The notes: generated by a model from the sequence alone, not told the origin. Numbered from the stretch's first letter, positions 46,438-55,186 are shown. The stretch is 64,000 nucleotides of DNA from Micromonospora_E sp048060115 (GCF_048060115.1 NZ_JBHMIM010000006.1:62001-126000); one strand, 5' to 3'. Program-made: numbers and translations.

Positions 46438-47317
46438 GGAACTCCACGGTAGTGCCCGGCCTGGCCTGAGCGAGCGCGGTGACGTCGTCGACCACGCCGA
46501 TGACCGGGTAGCCGCCGGTGGTCGGGTGATCCGCGAGGAAGATCAGCGGCTGACCGTCGCCGGGGACCTGGACGGCACCGAGCACCAGCCCTTCGCTGGG
46601 CAACTCCTCGGCGATGGCCCGGGGCAGTGCCGCGCCGGTCAGCCGGACACCGATCCGGTTGCTCACCGGGCTCACCGCGTACGCGGTGTCGAACAGCCGC
46701 CGGACCGCCTCGCCGGTGAACCAGTCGGCGCGCGGGCCGAGCCGGATGGCGAGTCGGACCGGATCGGGTGGGGCCGACCAGCCAACGGCGTCGGCCGCGG
46801 GCAACAGGCCGCCCGGCCGCCCGGCCGCCGGGCGCTCGCCGATCGGCAGCACGTCGCCGTCGGCCAGCGGCGCCGGACCGATGCCGGCCAGGGTGTCGGT
46901 CGACCGGCTGCCCAACACCGGCGGTACGGCGATCCCGCCGGTCACCGCCAGATAGCTGCGTACCCCGTAGCTGGCCGGGCCGATCCTGACCAGCCCACCG
47001 GCCGGCACCGGCTCCGGGGTCAGGAACCCCATCCGGCGGCCGGCGGGCTGCGGCGTACCGGACCCGATCGGGCCGAGCAGCATCGTGGCGGGTGCTCCGG
47101 TGAGCGCGATCGTGGCCCCGGCAGGGAAGCGCAGCGTGCAACCGGTGAGGGTGACCTCCAGGCCGGCGGCCGCTGGCGGGTTGCCGACCAGCCGGTTGGC
47201 CAACGCGAGCGCCGGCTGGTCGAGGGCACCGGCCCGGGGCACGCCGAGGTGTGCCCAGCCGGGGCGGCCGTGGTCCTGCACGGTGGTGAGGGCACCGGCC
47301 CGGACCACTTCGATCAT
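46421..47317 (-). CDS. pxpC: 5-oxoprolinase subunit C (KipA/AHS2 family)
   Basis: A 298-residue protein. It belongs to the biotin-dependent carboxyltransferase-like AHS2 family: QDHGRPGWAHLGVPRAGALDQPALALANRLVGN and VSPVSNRIGVRL, with the end LIFLADHPTTGGYPVIGVV. It acts with PxpA and PxpB. The start at 47317 overlaps the pxpB stop by 4 bp (ATGA type). Confidence 0.94.
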   Translation of the reverse strand: MIEVVRAGALTTVQDHGRPGWAHLGVPRAGALDQPALALANRLVGNPPAAAGLEVTLTGCTLRFPAGATIALTGAPATMLLGPIGSGTPQPAGRRMGFLTPEPVPAGGLVRIGPASYGVRSYLAVTGGIAVPPVLGSRSTDTLAGIGPAPLADGDVLPIGERPAAGRPGGLLPAADAVGWSAPPDPVRLAIRLGPRADWFTGEAVRRLFDTAYAVSPVSNRIGVRLTGAALPRAIAEELPSEGLVLGAVQVPGDGQPLIFLADHPTTGGYPVIGVVDDVTALAQARPGTTVEFHGPQR

Positions 47318-47985
47318 CGCGGCCCCCGGGCCGGGTCCGGCAGTCGCCGGGGCGGATCCGGCGGCGGTCCGACCGGGCTCAGCCGGACCCGGGTGCCCGG
47401 AGCGAGGGTCGCGGGCTGCTCGCGGTCGAGGTCGAACAGCACCAGGTCGGTACGGCCGACCAGTTGCCAGCCTCCGGGCGACGCGGTCGGATAGATCCCG
47501 GCGTACTCGCCGGCCAGGGCGACCGACCCGGCCGGTACCGCCGGGCGTGGGCTGGCGCGGCGTGGCACCGTCCAGCCGGCAGGCAGCCCGGTCAGGTATC
47601 CGAACCCGGGAGCAAAGCCGCAGAACGCCACGGTGAACTCGATACCGGTGAGGCGCTCGACGGCCCCGGCGACGTCGACGGCCCAGTGCCGGGCCACCTG
47701 CGGCAGGTCCGGTCCGTCGTAGCGGACCGGCACGGTGACCACCGTGACGCTGGCGGTTTCGCTGGGCACCGGCGGCGGCCAGTTGGCGACCTGTGTCACG
47801 GTGGCCGCCGGGTCGGGCAGTCCATCGAGCAGGATCGTCCGGGCGGCGGGCACGATGTCGACGACGGCCAGCTCACCGAGGTCACGGCGGCGGCTCAGCT
47901 CAGCTCGCCACGCCTCGATGTCTGCGGCCGCCGGCGTGGGCCACTCGAGTAGCAACGCCCGGCGGCCGACCGAACGCAACCGCAT
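47314..47985 (-). CDS. pxpB: 5-oxoprolinase subunit B (KipI/AHS1 family)
   Basis: 223 residues from the ATG at 47985 (MRLRSVGRRALLLEW); the frame is open to 48009. Signatures are VVDIVPAARTILLD, VPVRYDGPDLPQVA and FCGFAPGFGYLTGLP. It is the first gene of the operon. Operon order B-C-A is typical. No transporter for oxoproline or urea is linked. Confidence 0.92.
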   Translation of the reverse strand: MRLRSVGRRALLLEWPTPAAADIEAWRAELSRRRDLGELAVVDIVPAARTILLDGLPDPAATVTQVANWPPPVPSETASVTVVTVPVRYDGPDLPQVARHWAVDVAGAVERLTGIEFTVAFCGFAPGFGYLTGLPAGWTVPRRASPRPAVPAGSVALAGEYAGIYPTASPGGWQLVGRTDLVLFDLDREQPATLAPGTRVRLSPVGPPPDPPRRLPDPARGPR

Positions 47986-48068
47986 GTGGCCATCTTCGCG
48001 CAGCGGCACCAGCTGACGTGAGGCGATTCACTACCAGACAGTAACCTACGGTGCCGTAGCCTTATCTC

Positions 48069-48746
48069 GTGACCACCGAAGCACCCCTTCGCCTCAAGCC
48101 GGTCGACCTGGGCAAACCTCGGATGCGCGGCTGGCTGCACACGTACGCCTTCTTCGTAGCCCTGGTCAGCGGGATCGTGCTCTGCTCGCTGGCGGCTACC
48201 CGACCGGGCTGGACCCCGCTGATCAGCTGCGTCGTCTACAGCCTGACGGTCTGCGGACTGTTCGGCACCAGCGCGCTGTATCACCGCCGGGTCTGGTCGG
48301 AGCGCGCCTACCAGGTGATGCGCCGACTCGACCACTCGATGATCTTCGTCTTCATCGCTGGTACATATACACCGTTCTGTCTGCTCCTGCTGCCCGGACG
48401 CAGCGCGGCGACCATGCTCGCGGTGGTGTGGGCGGGAGCCCTCGGGGGGGTGGCGATGAAACTGATCTGGCCGCATCTGCCGCGCTGGGCGGGAGCCCCG
48501 CTCTACATCGCCCTCGGTTGGGTCGCGGTGGCGGTGCTGCCCGACATTCTCCACTACGGCGGCGTCACCGCGTTGGTGCTGCTGATCATCGGCGGCGCGG
48601 TGTACAGCGTCGGCGCGATCTTCTACGCGCTACGGCGGCCGAACCCGTGGCCGACGGTCTTCGGCCACCACGAGTTCTTCCACGCATGCACCCTGGTGGC
48701 CGCGCTCTGCCACCACATCGCGATCTACTTCGCCCTCTACGCCTGA
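48069..48746 (+). CDS. hemolysin III family (PAQR-like) membrane protein
   Basis: A 225-residue protein starting at the GTG at 48069, with seven transmembrane helices. The hallmarks are SALYHR, RRLDHSMIFVFIAGTYTPF and a C-terminal HHEFFHACTLVAALCHH, whose His residues form the zinc site of the PAQR/CREST superfamily. Despite the name, chromosomal members are thought to act in membrane-lipid homeostasis (TrhA/YqfA). It ends 22 bp before a large perfect hairpin. Confidence 0.9.
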   Translation: MTTEAPLRLKPVDLGKPRMRGWLHTYAFFVALVSGIVLCSLAATRPGWTPLISCVVYSLTVCGLFGTSALYHRRVWSERAYQVMRRLDHSMIFVFIAGTYTPFCLLLLPGRSAATMLAVVWAGALGGVAMKLIWPHLPRWAGAPLYIALGWVAVAVLPDILHYGGVTALVLLIIGGAVYSVGAIFYALRRPNPWPTVFGHHEFFHACTLVAALCHHIAIYFALYA

Positions 48747-48767
48747 CCGGCCCACCCACCCCCAACA

Positions 48768-48837
48768 TCGCGGCGATCTTGCAGTTATCGACGGACAAGG
48801 TGGACAAATCCTGTCGATAACTGCAAGATCGCCGCGA
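48768..48837. repeat. perfect 25-bp inverted repeat (REP/MITE-like hairpin)
   Basis: The arms at 48768-48792 and 48813-48837 are exact reverse complements of 25 bp, with a 20-nt loop (GGACAAGGTGGACAAATCCT) that itself repeats GGACAA. It lies between convergent genes and could terminate both. The arms hold the AT-rich stretch GCAGTTATCGAC, unlike typical GC terminators here, which suggests a mobile repeat unit. Confidence 0.9.
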
Positions 48838-48846
48838 GGGGCGGGC

Positions 48847-49128
48847 TCAGACGGGGCGTCCCGGGCGACGGACCTCCCGGTACTGCTGCTCCTCGACCAC
48901 CCGGTCGTTCTCCATCGGAGCCGCCGCGACTGCCGGCTCGTCGGACCGGGCCACCACCGTGCGCCGCCGGCTCTGCCAGAACCACAGGGTCAGCACGAGC
49001 CCGAACACACCGGCGACCATCAACACCCAGCCGACGGTGGTCAAGTCGAGAAAGCCCAGTTCAGCCTCGACCGCGAAGGCCAGGATCGCACCCAGAGCGA
49101 TGAGGAAGATGCTGCCACCGATACCCAC
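48847..49128 (-). CDS. DUF6458 family small membrane protein (copy 1)
   Basis: A 93-residue protein; AAGGAGG precedes the GTG at 49128. Two transmembrane helices (MGIGGSIFLIALGAILAFAV and VGWVLMVAGVFGLVLTLWFW) are separated by ELGFLDLTTVG, then a basic patch QSRRRTVV and an acidic tail. The pattern MGIGxxIFLIAxGAIL is the DUF6458 signature. Function unknown. It is a paralogue of the gene at 49794-50054; a SixA gene lies between them on the other strand. Confidence 0.8.
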   Translation of the reverse strand: MGIGGSIFLIALGAILAFAVEAELGFLDLTTVGWVLMVAGVFGLVLTLWFWQSRRRTVVARSDEPAVAAAPMENDRVVEEQQYREVRRPGRPV

Positions 49129-49244
49129 TTCGAACCTCCTTGGCTACTGCCGGCATCGTCGTGCCGGCCGGACACCGCTTGTGAGGTAGCGGCGCGCACC
49201 GATGTACCCAGGCACTTCTCGGCTCAATCAGGCATGCTGTCCGC

Positions 49245-49745
49245 ATGACGCGACGCGGGATCGTGCTGCTGCGCCACGCCAAGGCCGAGCAGCCTGACCA
49301 GATGGCGGACACCGAACGTGGGCTCACGCCCCGCGGTCACTCGGACGCGGCGCACGCGGGACGCTGGCTGGTGAGCGAGGAACTCTGGCCCGAGTTGGTG
49401 CTCTGCTCGCCGGCGCGACGCACCCGGCAGACCTGGCACGAGGTGTCGGCGGCGGGTCCGCAGGTCCCGACCCGGTTCGAACCCCTGTTGTACGGCGGAA
49501 CCGTCCGCGACCTGCTCACCCTGTTGCAGAAGCTCGACGAACCGACCGGCCGGGTGCTCGTCGTCGGGCACAACCCGACGATCTCCTACTTCTCGGCCCT
49601 GCTGGACCCGGCCGGTGCCAGCGACAGCGGGCTGCGCACCTGCGGGATCGCCGTGCACGAGTTCACCGGTGACTGGTCCGGGTGCGGGCCGGAGGCGGCC
49701 CCGTTGGCGAACACGTACACCGCGCGGGGGGCGAACGCCGGCTGA
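49245..49745 (+). CDS. SixA-type histidine phosphatase
   Basis: A 166-residue protein starting at the ATG at 49245. It belongs to the histidine phosphatase superfamily: LLRHAKAEQ with the catalytic RHA, CSPARRTRQTW and VVGHNPTISY. SixA-like proteins dephosphorylate phosphohistidine, in E. coli that of the PTS/ArcB components. Size and the lack of other domains fit. The true substrate in actinomycetes is not known. Confidence 0.88.
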   Translation: MTRRGIVLLRHAKAEQPDQMADTERGLTPRGHSDAAHAGRWLVSEELWPELVLCSPARRTRQTWHEVSAAGPQVPTRFEPLLYGGTVRDLLTLLQKLDEPTGRVLVVGHNPTISYFSALLDPAGASDSGLRTCGIAVHEFTGDWSGCGPEAAPLANTYTARGANAG

Positions 49746-49793
49746 GCCGGTGCGGTTCGCCCACCCGTGCGGTGTACACGGAGTCGGTCCGAG

Positions 49794-50054
49794 TCAGTTG
49801 GGTGGCTGCGGCGGTTCCGCCGGCGGCGGGACCATCTGCGCCGGATGGGAGAGTTTGTTCTCTTCGACGATCACCGTCCGGGCCCGCCGGCGACGGTCGT
49901 TCCAGAACCAGAGCACGGTGAGCAGGATCGCCAGGCCCGCCAGCATCAGCACCCAGCCCACGGCTTGCACGTCGAGCCACCAGACGTCCGCCCGGACGGC
50001 GTACGCCAGGATGGCGCCTACTGCGATGAGGAAGATTCCACTGCCGATACCCAT
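49794..50054 (-). CDS. DUF6458 family small membrane protein (copy 2)
   Basis: An 86-residue protein; AAGGAG precedes the ATG at 50054. Two helices (MGIGSGIFLIAVGAILAYAV and VGWVLMLAGLAILLTVLWFW), then NDRRRRART and a Pro-rich tail ending PPPAEPPQPPN. It is clearly paralogous to the gene at 48847-49128. Confidence 0.8.
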   Translation of the reverse strand: MGIGSGIFLIAVGAILAYAVRADVWWLDVQAVGWVLMLAGLAILLTVLWFWNDRRRRARTVIVEENKLSHPAQMVPPPAEPPQPPN

Positions 50055-50142
50055 GTGCACTCCTTGTGCGGTCGCTACAAGTTGTGCGATCGCCTGCTGA
50101 TCTACCCGGCAGGCAGCGTGCGAAACGGCGGGGGACGCGGGA

Positions 50143-50175
50143 GCGGCCGGCGAGCAGGGGGCTCCCGCCGGCCGC
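50143..50175 (-). terminator. 10-bp hairpin after the acyl-CoA dehydrogenase gene
   Basis: GCGGCCGGCG at 50143-50152 pairs with CGCCGGCCGC at 50166-50175. It lies 40 bp past the stop at 50217 on the minus strand. It is probably a terminator. Confidence 0.6.
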
Positions 50176-50216
50176 ACGACGCGTGGGGTGAGGGTGGGGT
50201 TTCAGGCCTCAACCGG

Positions 50217-52073
50217 TCAGAAGGCGTCCTCGGGCAAATCCATCACGTCGAGCGACGTGCCGGCGATGATCCGACGATCCGCACCGATGCGGGGCAGCAC
50301 CTCGCTGGCGAAGAACCGGGCGGCGGCGACCTTGCCCTGGTAGAAGGATCGATCGGCGGCCGTGACGTCACCGGTCAACGCGGCCAACGCGACCTCGGCC
50401 TGGCGCTGCAGCAGCCAGGCGATCACCACGTCGCCGAGGGCCAGCAGCAGTCGGCGGCTGCTCAGCCCGACCTTGTACAGCGAGCGTGGCTCACCGCCCT
50501 GCACCTCACCGAGCCAGCCGGTCATCACACCGAGGATGTTCTGCACCTCGCCGAGCGCCCGGCCGAGGGCCGCCCGCTCCTCCTTGAGCTGGCCGTTGCC
50601 GCCCTCGGCCTCGATGAAGCCCTGGATCTCGGTGGCGACCGCCATCAGCGACTGGCCGTTGTCCCGCACGATCTTGCGGAAGAACAGGTCGAGGCTCTGG
50701 ATCGCGGTGGTGCCCTCGTACAGGGTGTCGATCTTCGAGTCCCGGACGTACTGCTCGAGTGGGTAGTCCTCCAGGAAGCCGGATCCGCCGAAGGTCTGCA
50801 GCGACTCGTGGCTGAGCAGTTCGTACGCGCGTTCCGAACCGCACCCCTTGACCAGCGGCAACAGCAGGTCGTTGACCCGTTTGGCAACCTTGACGGTCTC
50901 CTCGTCGCCAGCCGCCCGAGCGATGTTGATCTTGTCCTGCCAGCTGGCGGTGTAGCAGACGAGAGCACGCAGACCTTCGGCGTACGACTTCTGCAGCATC
51001 AGCGAACGGCGTACGTCCGGGTGGTTGGTGATCGCGACCCGGGGCGCCGACTTGTCAGTGCTCTGCAGCAGGTCGGCGCCCTGCACCCGGTTCTTGGCGT
51101 ACTCCAGGGCGTTGAGGTAGCCGGTGGACAGGGTGGCGATCGACTTCGCGCCGACCAGCATCCGGGCGTACTCGATGATCAGGAACATCTGCCGGATGCC
51201 GTCGTGCACGTCGCCGAGCAGCCAGCCCTTGGCCGGCACGCCGTGCTCACCGAAGGTGAGCTCGCAGGTGGTGGAGACCTTCAGGCCCATTTTGTGCTCG
51301 ACGTTGGTTGCGAAGACACCGTTGCGGTCGCCGAGCTCCCCGGTAGCCGGGTCGAAGTGGAACTTCGGCACGACGAACAGGGACAGGCCCTTTGTCCCGG
51401 GGCCGCCGGCGCCTTCCACGCCGACCGGGCGGGCCAGCACGTAGTGGATGATGTTGTCGCTCAGGTCGTGCTCACCGCTGGTGATGAACCGCTTGACGCC
51501 CTCGATGCGGAAGGAGCCGTCCGGCTGCGGGATCGCCCGGGTACGGCCGGCACCGACGTCGGATCCGGCGTCCGGCTCGGTCAGCACCATGGTCGACGCC
51601 CACTGCTTGTCGACGAAGAGCTTCGCCCATTCCTTCTGCTCCGGGGTGCCCTCGACGTAGAGGGTGTGGGCGAAGGACGGTCCGGAGGCGTACATCCAGA
51701 TCGGCGCGTTGGAGCCGAGCACCAGGTCAGCCAGTGACCACCAGAGTGCACGGGGCGCGTTGGTGCCGCCCAGCGCCTCCGGCAGGTCCAACCGCCAGAA
51801 CTCGGCGGCCATGAACGCCTGGAACGAACGGTGGAACTCCGGCGGCATGCGCACCGAGTGGGTGGCCGGGTCGAAGACCGGCGGATTGCGGTCGCCCGGC
51901 ACGAAGCTGGCCGCGAACTCCTCGCGGGCCAACCGGTCGACCTCGGCGAGGATGCTCCGCGCGGTGTCGACGTCGAGGTCGGCGTAGGGCGCCTGGCCGA
52001 GGGTGCGGTCAGCGCCGAAGACCTCGAAGAGGTTGAACTCAAGATCCCTGAGGTTGCTCTTGTAGTGGGTCAT
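50217..52073 (-). CDS. FadE5-type acyl-CoA dehydrogenase
   Basis: A 618-residue protein starting at the ATG at 52073 (MTHYKSNLRDLEFNLFEVFG). It is a long-form acyl-CoA dehydrogenase like mycobacterial FadE5 (about 611 residues), with the extended C-terminal domain. Seen are MVLTEPDAGSDVGAGRT and GVKRFITSGEHDL (FAD/substrate region), SLQTFGGSGFLEDYPLEQYVRD and the active-site Glu in LYEGTTAIQ. It oxidises acyl-CoA to 2-enoyl-CoA in fatty-acid beta-oxidation. A TetR-like palindrome lies 28-43 bp upstream. Confidence 0.92.
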   Translation of the reverse strand: MTHYKSNLRDLEFNLFEVFGADRTLGQAPYADLDVDTARSILAEVDRLAREEFAASFVPGDRNPPVFDPATHSVRMPPEFHRSFQAFMAAEFWRLDLPEALGGTNAPRALWWSLADLVLGSNAPIWMYASGPSFAHTLYVEGTPEQKEWAKLFVDKQWASTMVLTEPDAGSDVGAGRTRAIPQPDGSFRIEGVKRFITSGEHDLSDNIIHYVLARPVGVEGAGGPGTKGLSLFVVPKFHFDPATGELGDRNGVFATNVEHKMGLKVSTTCELTFGEHGVPAKGWLLGDVHDGIRQMFLIIEYARMLVGAKSIATLSTGYLNALEYAKNRVQGADLLQSTDKSAPRVAITNHPDVRRSLMLQKSYAEGLRALVCYTASWQDKINIARAAGDEETVKVAKRVNDLLLPLVKGCGSERAYELLSHESLQTFGGSGFLEDYPLEQYVRDSKIDTLYEGTTAIQSLDLFFRKIVRDNGQSLMAVATEIQGFIEAEGGNGQLKEERAALGRALGEVQNILGVMTGWLGEVQGGEPRSLYKVGLSSRRLLLALGDVVIAWLLQRQAEVALAALTGDVTAADRSFYQGKVAAARFFASEVLPRIGADRRIIAGTSLDVMDLPEDAF

Positions 52074-52100
52074 CGAGTGGTGGCCCCCGCTCCCGGAAGT

Positions 52101-52116
52101 GTTACTGGTCAGTAAC
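52101..52116 (-). promoter_or_regulatory. palindromic candidate operator before the acyl-CoA dehydrogenase gene
   Basis: GTTACTGGTCAGTAAC has 7-bp perfect arms around a GT centre. Its spacing and TTACT/AGTAA arms look like a TetR-family (FadR-like) operator; the regulator is not in the window. A second TATTACT-like half-site lies at about 52124. Confidence 0.55.
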
Positions 52117-52359
52117 CACCACTGTATTACTCCTGGGTAGCCACCGACAAGCCCATCTAGCACAGTGACTGAAGCCACCCCACCCGACAGGCGGTCAATT
52201 GGACGGCTTTAGTCCGTTTGGAGGGCAATGACCGTGAAGGGAGCTAAAGGATGATGCGTCGGCCGTTACCGACTTCGCGGGAGATCGTTTTGCTCGGTGC
52301 GAGACTGCTGCAAAACGGCAAATCCGGATAACCGCCCGATTCAACCCGAGGAGGTCGAG

Positions 52360-52479
52360 GTGTCCATCATCCGACTGTTCGATTCGCTGATCGACCCCAT
52401 CGCCGGTCGCCGCTACGTCGGTCGCCACCGGGCCCTCAGCACCGGCAACAGCTTTCTGGCCGTACCCCGCCTCGCCTGA
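52360..52479 (+). CDS. 39-residue small protein
   Basis: The GTG at 52360 is preceded by GAGGAGG with a 5-nt gap. The product starts MSIIRLFDSLIDPIAGRRYV, an amphipathic N-terminus that could lie on the membrane, and ends NSFLAVPRLA. I do not recognise the family. It ends 5 bp before the convergent phosphatase gene. It resembles the 45-residue ORF at 41253 only in its MS-x-I start. Confidence 0.5.
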   Translation: MSIIRLFDSLIDPIAGRRYVGRHRALSTGNSFLAVPRLA

Positions 52480-52484
52480 CCAGA

Positions 52485-53615
52485 TCAGCCTTCGGCGGCG
52501 CCGACCTCCCAGCTCGGCACGGACGGAGCCGGCACCGCCCCGGACCCGGTGTACTCCATCAGCACCAGCGCGATGTCGTCGTCGAGCCGGCCGTACACCC
52601 ATTCGATCAGGGCCGTCTCCAACGACGCCAGGCCGTCACCGACCTTTCCGTGACCGAGCAGTCGCCATGCTCGTTCCGCTGTCGGGAAGAACGCGCCGTC
52701 GCGCCGTGCCTCCCCCAGTCCGTCGGTGAACAGCAGCAACCGGTCACCTGGCTCCAGGCGCTCGACGCGTGGGCGTACCACCGGCATGAAACCCAGCGGC
52801 GGCGCCGGCGCCGGCGGTTCCAACGCGATCACCTCGCCCCGCCGCAACAGCAGCGGCGCTGGGTGGCCGCAGTTGACGATGGTCAGCGTGCCGCCACGTT
52901 CCTCGACGAGGGCGGCGGTCACGAAGTCCTCGTCGCCGACGCTGCGGGCCACCGCCCGATCGAGATCCGCGACGATCGCCCGCAGGTCGGCACGCTCGTA
53001 CGCGACATGTCGGTACGAACCAAGCACGATACTGGCCAGCCGCACGGCGTCCAGACCCTTGCCGCGCACATCGCCGATGATCATCCGTACGCCGTAGGGC
53101 GTGTCGACCGCCTCGTAGAGGTCGCCGCCGATGTCGGCGGCGGCGGTGGCCGAGATGTAGCGACCCGCCACCGCCAGCGTACCGACCTGCGGCCCGAGCG
53201 GGCGAAGCACCGCCTGCTGGGCCACTGAGGCGAGCCGGGACAGTTCGGCGATCTGCCGCGCCTGGCGTTCCCGGATCACCGCGACCGCTGCCGCCAGGCC
53301 GGTGGCCAGCGCGATACCGACGACGTTGACGGCGGTGGCCAGCGACACCATCTGACCGGTCAGCGCGAACGTCCCGCCGACCAGGGTGGCCAACACGCCG
53401 ATGAAGAGCACCACCCGCCAGGTGGCGAAGGCGGCGGCAAGGAACGGAGCCGCAGCCACCAGCCCGACGTAGTTCGCTCCGGTGCCGTCGGCGATCTCGA
53501 CCACCGAGACGAGAGTGAGCAGCACGAGGGCCGCGCCGAGGCCGACGCGGGATCCGGAACTGAGCGGGCGGCGACCGCCCGTCGGGATGATGTGCATGGG
53601 TACGCGAAACAGCAT
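52485..53615 (-). CDS. membrane-bound SpoIIE/RsbU-type PP2C phosphatase
   Basis: A 376-residue protein starting at the ATG at 53615. Four or five hydrophobic segments lie near residues 22-112. A short coiled linker (RERQARQIAELSRL) leads to the SpoIIE domain (about residues 145-360) with GGDLYEAVDTPYGVRMIIGDVRGKG, IVNCGHPAPLLL, LLLFTDGLGEARR and DDDIALVLM. RsbU-like phosphatases dephosphorylate anti-sigma-factor antagonists. No STAS or anti-sigma gene is adjacent, so the sigma circuit is remote. The signal is presumably sensed in the membrane part. Confidence 0.9.
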   Translation of the reverse strand: MLFRVPMHIIPTGGRRPLSSGSRVGLGAALVLLTLVSVVEIADGTGANYVGLVAAAPFLAAAFATWRVVLFIGVLATLVGGTFALTGQMVSLATAVNVVGIALATGLAAAVAVIRERQARQIAELSRLASVAQQAVLRPLGPQVGTLAVAGRYISATAAADIGGDLYEAVDTPYGVRMIIGDVRGKGLDAVRLASIVLGSYRHVAYERADLRAIVADLDRAVARSVGDEDFVTAALVEERGGTLTIVNCGHPAPLLLRRGEVIALEPPAPAPPLGFMPVVRPRVERLEPGDRLLLFTDGLGEARRDGAFFPTAERAWRLLGHGKVGDGLASLETALIEWVYGRLDDDIALVLMEYTGSGAVPAPSVPSWEVGAAEG

Positions 53616-53816
53616 GACTCATCAGCGGCGGTGGCCCAACGGTGTTGACCCCTCGTCTGACCCGGTTCTGGCCACCTGGGGTACTCAGGACGCTCGCCCC
53701 GCCCCGCGTGCCTCCACCGGCAGAAACCGGTTGCTCAACCTGCGGTCAAAAATCGGAATGGCACAGACCGCCGCTGACCAGCACTTCAGCCCTGATTGGC
53801 TAGTCAGTCATCGCAG

Positions 53817-54497
53817 TCAGTCGCCGAGAATCTCGTACCGGACCTCGAGGTGCCCCACAGCAAGCGCGGCAATCTTCTCAAATGCCCCACGAGCCAGATC
53901 CAGGCACCGGCCGTCCACGAACGGACCCCGATCGTTGATCCGCACCACGACGGCGGCTCCGCTCTGCGGGTTGATCACCCGCACCTTCGTGCCGAACGCC
54001 AAGGTGCGGTGCGCGGCGGTCAGCCCGGACGGGTCGAACGACTCACCGTTCGCGGTCACCTGCCCACTCGCGTAGTAGGACGCGCCGCAGGTGCCACTGT
54101 CGACCACGGTCGTCGAGCCGGCGGTCTGAGCGCTCGATCCGGCCGGGCTGTCTGCCGCCGCCGGGGTGGACGGCCGCGCCGCTGTCGGAGCCGCTGTCGG
54201 AGCCGGCGAACTCGTCGTGGCGGCCCGGTCGGCACCACGGGCCGCCCGTGCCGACTCGGTCGAGCGCTCCGGTGTCGGCGACGCGCCCGGGTCCGCAGCC
54301 AGGTCACCGGCGGATTCGCCGGGCACCGGCGTACCAGGGGCGACCGAGTACGAGACCGTCACCGACGGGTCCGCGCCGCCGGTCAACCCCAGCGCCGCCG
54401 TGGCCCCGCCGGCCAGCACCACGACGACGAGGGCGACCACCAGCCACGGTGCGAACCGCAGCCGGGACGAATGCTCAGTGCGGTGCCGAGGGGTCAT
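53817..54497 (-). CDS. RlpA-like double-psi beta-barrel protein
   Basis: A 226-residue protein; AGGAGTG precedes the ATG at 54497. A signal-anchor lies near residues 17-38 (WLVVALVVVVLAGGATAALGL). A Pro/Ala/Thr/Ser linker follows to about residue 135. The C-terminal DPBB domain has GTCGASYYASGQVTANGESFDPSGLTAAHRTLAFGTKVRV and INDRGPFVDGRCLDLARGAF, the RlpA hallmarks. It acts on or binds peptidoglycan in the envelope; whether it is a lytic transglycosylase as in Pseudomonas is unproven. Confidence 0.88.
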   Translation of the reverse strand: MTPRHRTEHSSRLRFAPWLVVALVVVVLAGGATAALGLTGGADPSVTVSYSVAPGTPVPGESAGDLAADPGASPTPERSTESARAARGADRAATTSSPAPTAAPTAARPSTPAAADSPAGSSAQTAGSTTVVDSGTCGASYYASGQVTANGESFDPSGLTAAHRTLAFGTKVRVINPQSGAAVVVRINDRGPFVDGRCLDLARGAFEKIAALAVGHLEVRYEILGD

Positions 54498-54634
54498 GGC
54501 ACACTCCTGGCCGGGGACAACATAATTCGCCCGGCACGGTAACCGGAGCAGCACTTGCCGTGTCAAGCCAACCAGGGCCACCGGCTCGTCTGACAGGTGC
54601 CCGGCCGATCCTGACTGCCGGGCATACTCGGGCG

Positions 54635-55180
54635 GTGACCGACCAGATCCGGCACCTGCTCATCGCCGCGTTCCGCTGGCACGACCCCGGACCGGGCAGC
54701 AGTCACCTGGTCAGCGACGCGTCCGGCTGGTGGCGAGAGCCGGCCATCCTCGCCGGCATCGGCCCCGCACTCGCCACCCTGGTCGCCGCCGACCAGCCGA
54801 CCGTGGTGATGACACCACAGGTGACCGGGCTGCTCGTCGGCCCGTTGGTGGCCACCGCGCTCGGGGTGGGCGTCGTACCCGCGTACAAGGAAGATCCGCA
54901 GCGGGCCATCGCCGACGCCACCACCTGGACCACGACGGCGCCAGACTACCGTGGCCGAACGCTGCGCCTCGGCATCCGCGACCGGCACCTGCACCCCGGT
55001 GACCGAGTGCTCCTGGTCGACGACTGGGCAACCAGTGGTGCCCAACTTCGGGCGATGGCCCAGCTCGCGCGCGCCAGGCAGGCGACCGTGACCGGCAGCG
55101 CCGTCATCGTCGCCGACTGCCCGCCGGCCGTCGCCGACGAACTACGCCTCCGGAGCCTGTTGCACAGTACGGAACTCTGA
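54635..55180 (+). CDS. type I phosphoribosyltransferase-domain protein
   Basis: A 181-residue protein starting at the GTG at 54635. The PRPP-binding loop is VLLVDDWATSGAQ near residue 129, with VVMTPQVTGLLVGPLVATALG and the short VVPAYKEDP loop before it. The fold is PyrE/Apt-like, but substrate residues do not identify the base. It is divergent from rlpA and ends 6 bp before the convergent hypothetical gene. Confidence 0.8.
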   Translation: MTDQIRHLLIAAFRWHDPGPGSSHLVSDASGWWREPAILAGIGPALATLVAADQPTVVMTPQVTGLLVGPLVATALGVGVVPAYKEDPQRAIADATTWTTTAPDYRGRTLRLGIRDRHLHPGDRVLLVDDWATSGAQLRAMAQLARARQATVTGSAVIVADCPPAVADELRLRSLLHSTEL

Positions 55181-55186
55181 AGCGCG

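Noticed and set aside
49767..51737. 656-residue plus-strand open frame
   Set aside because: Antisense to the FadE5-like gene; no domain or ribosome binding site.
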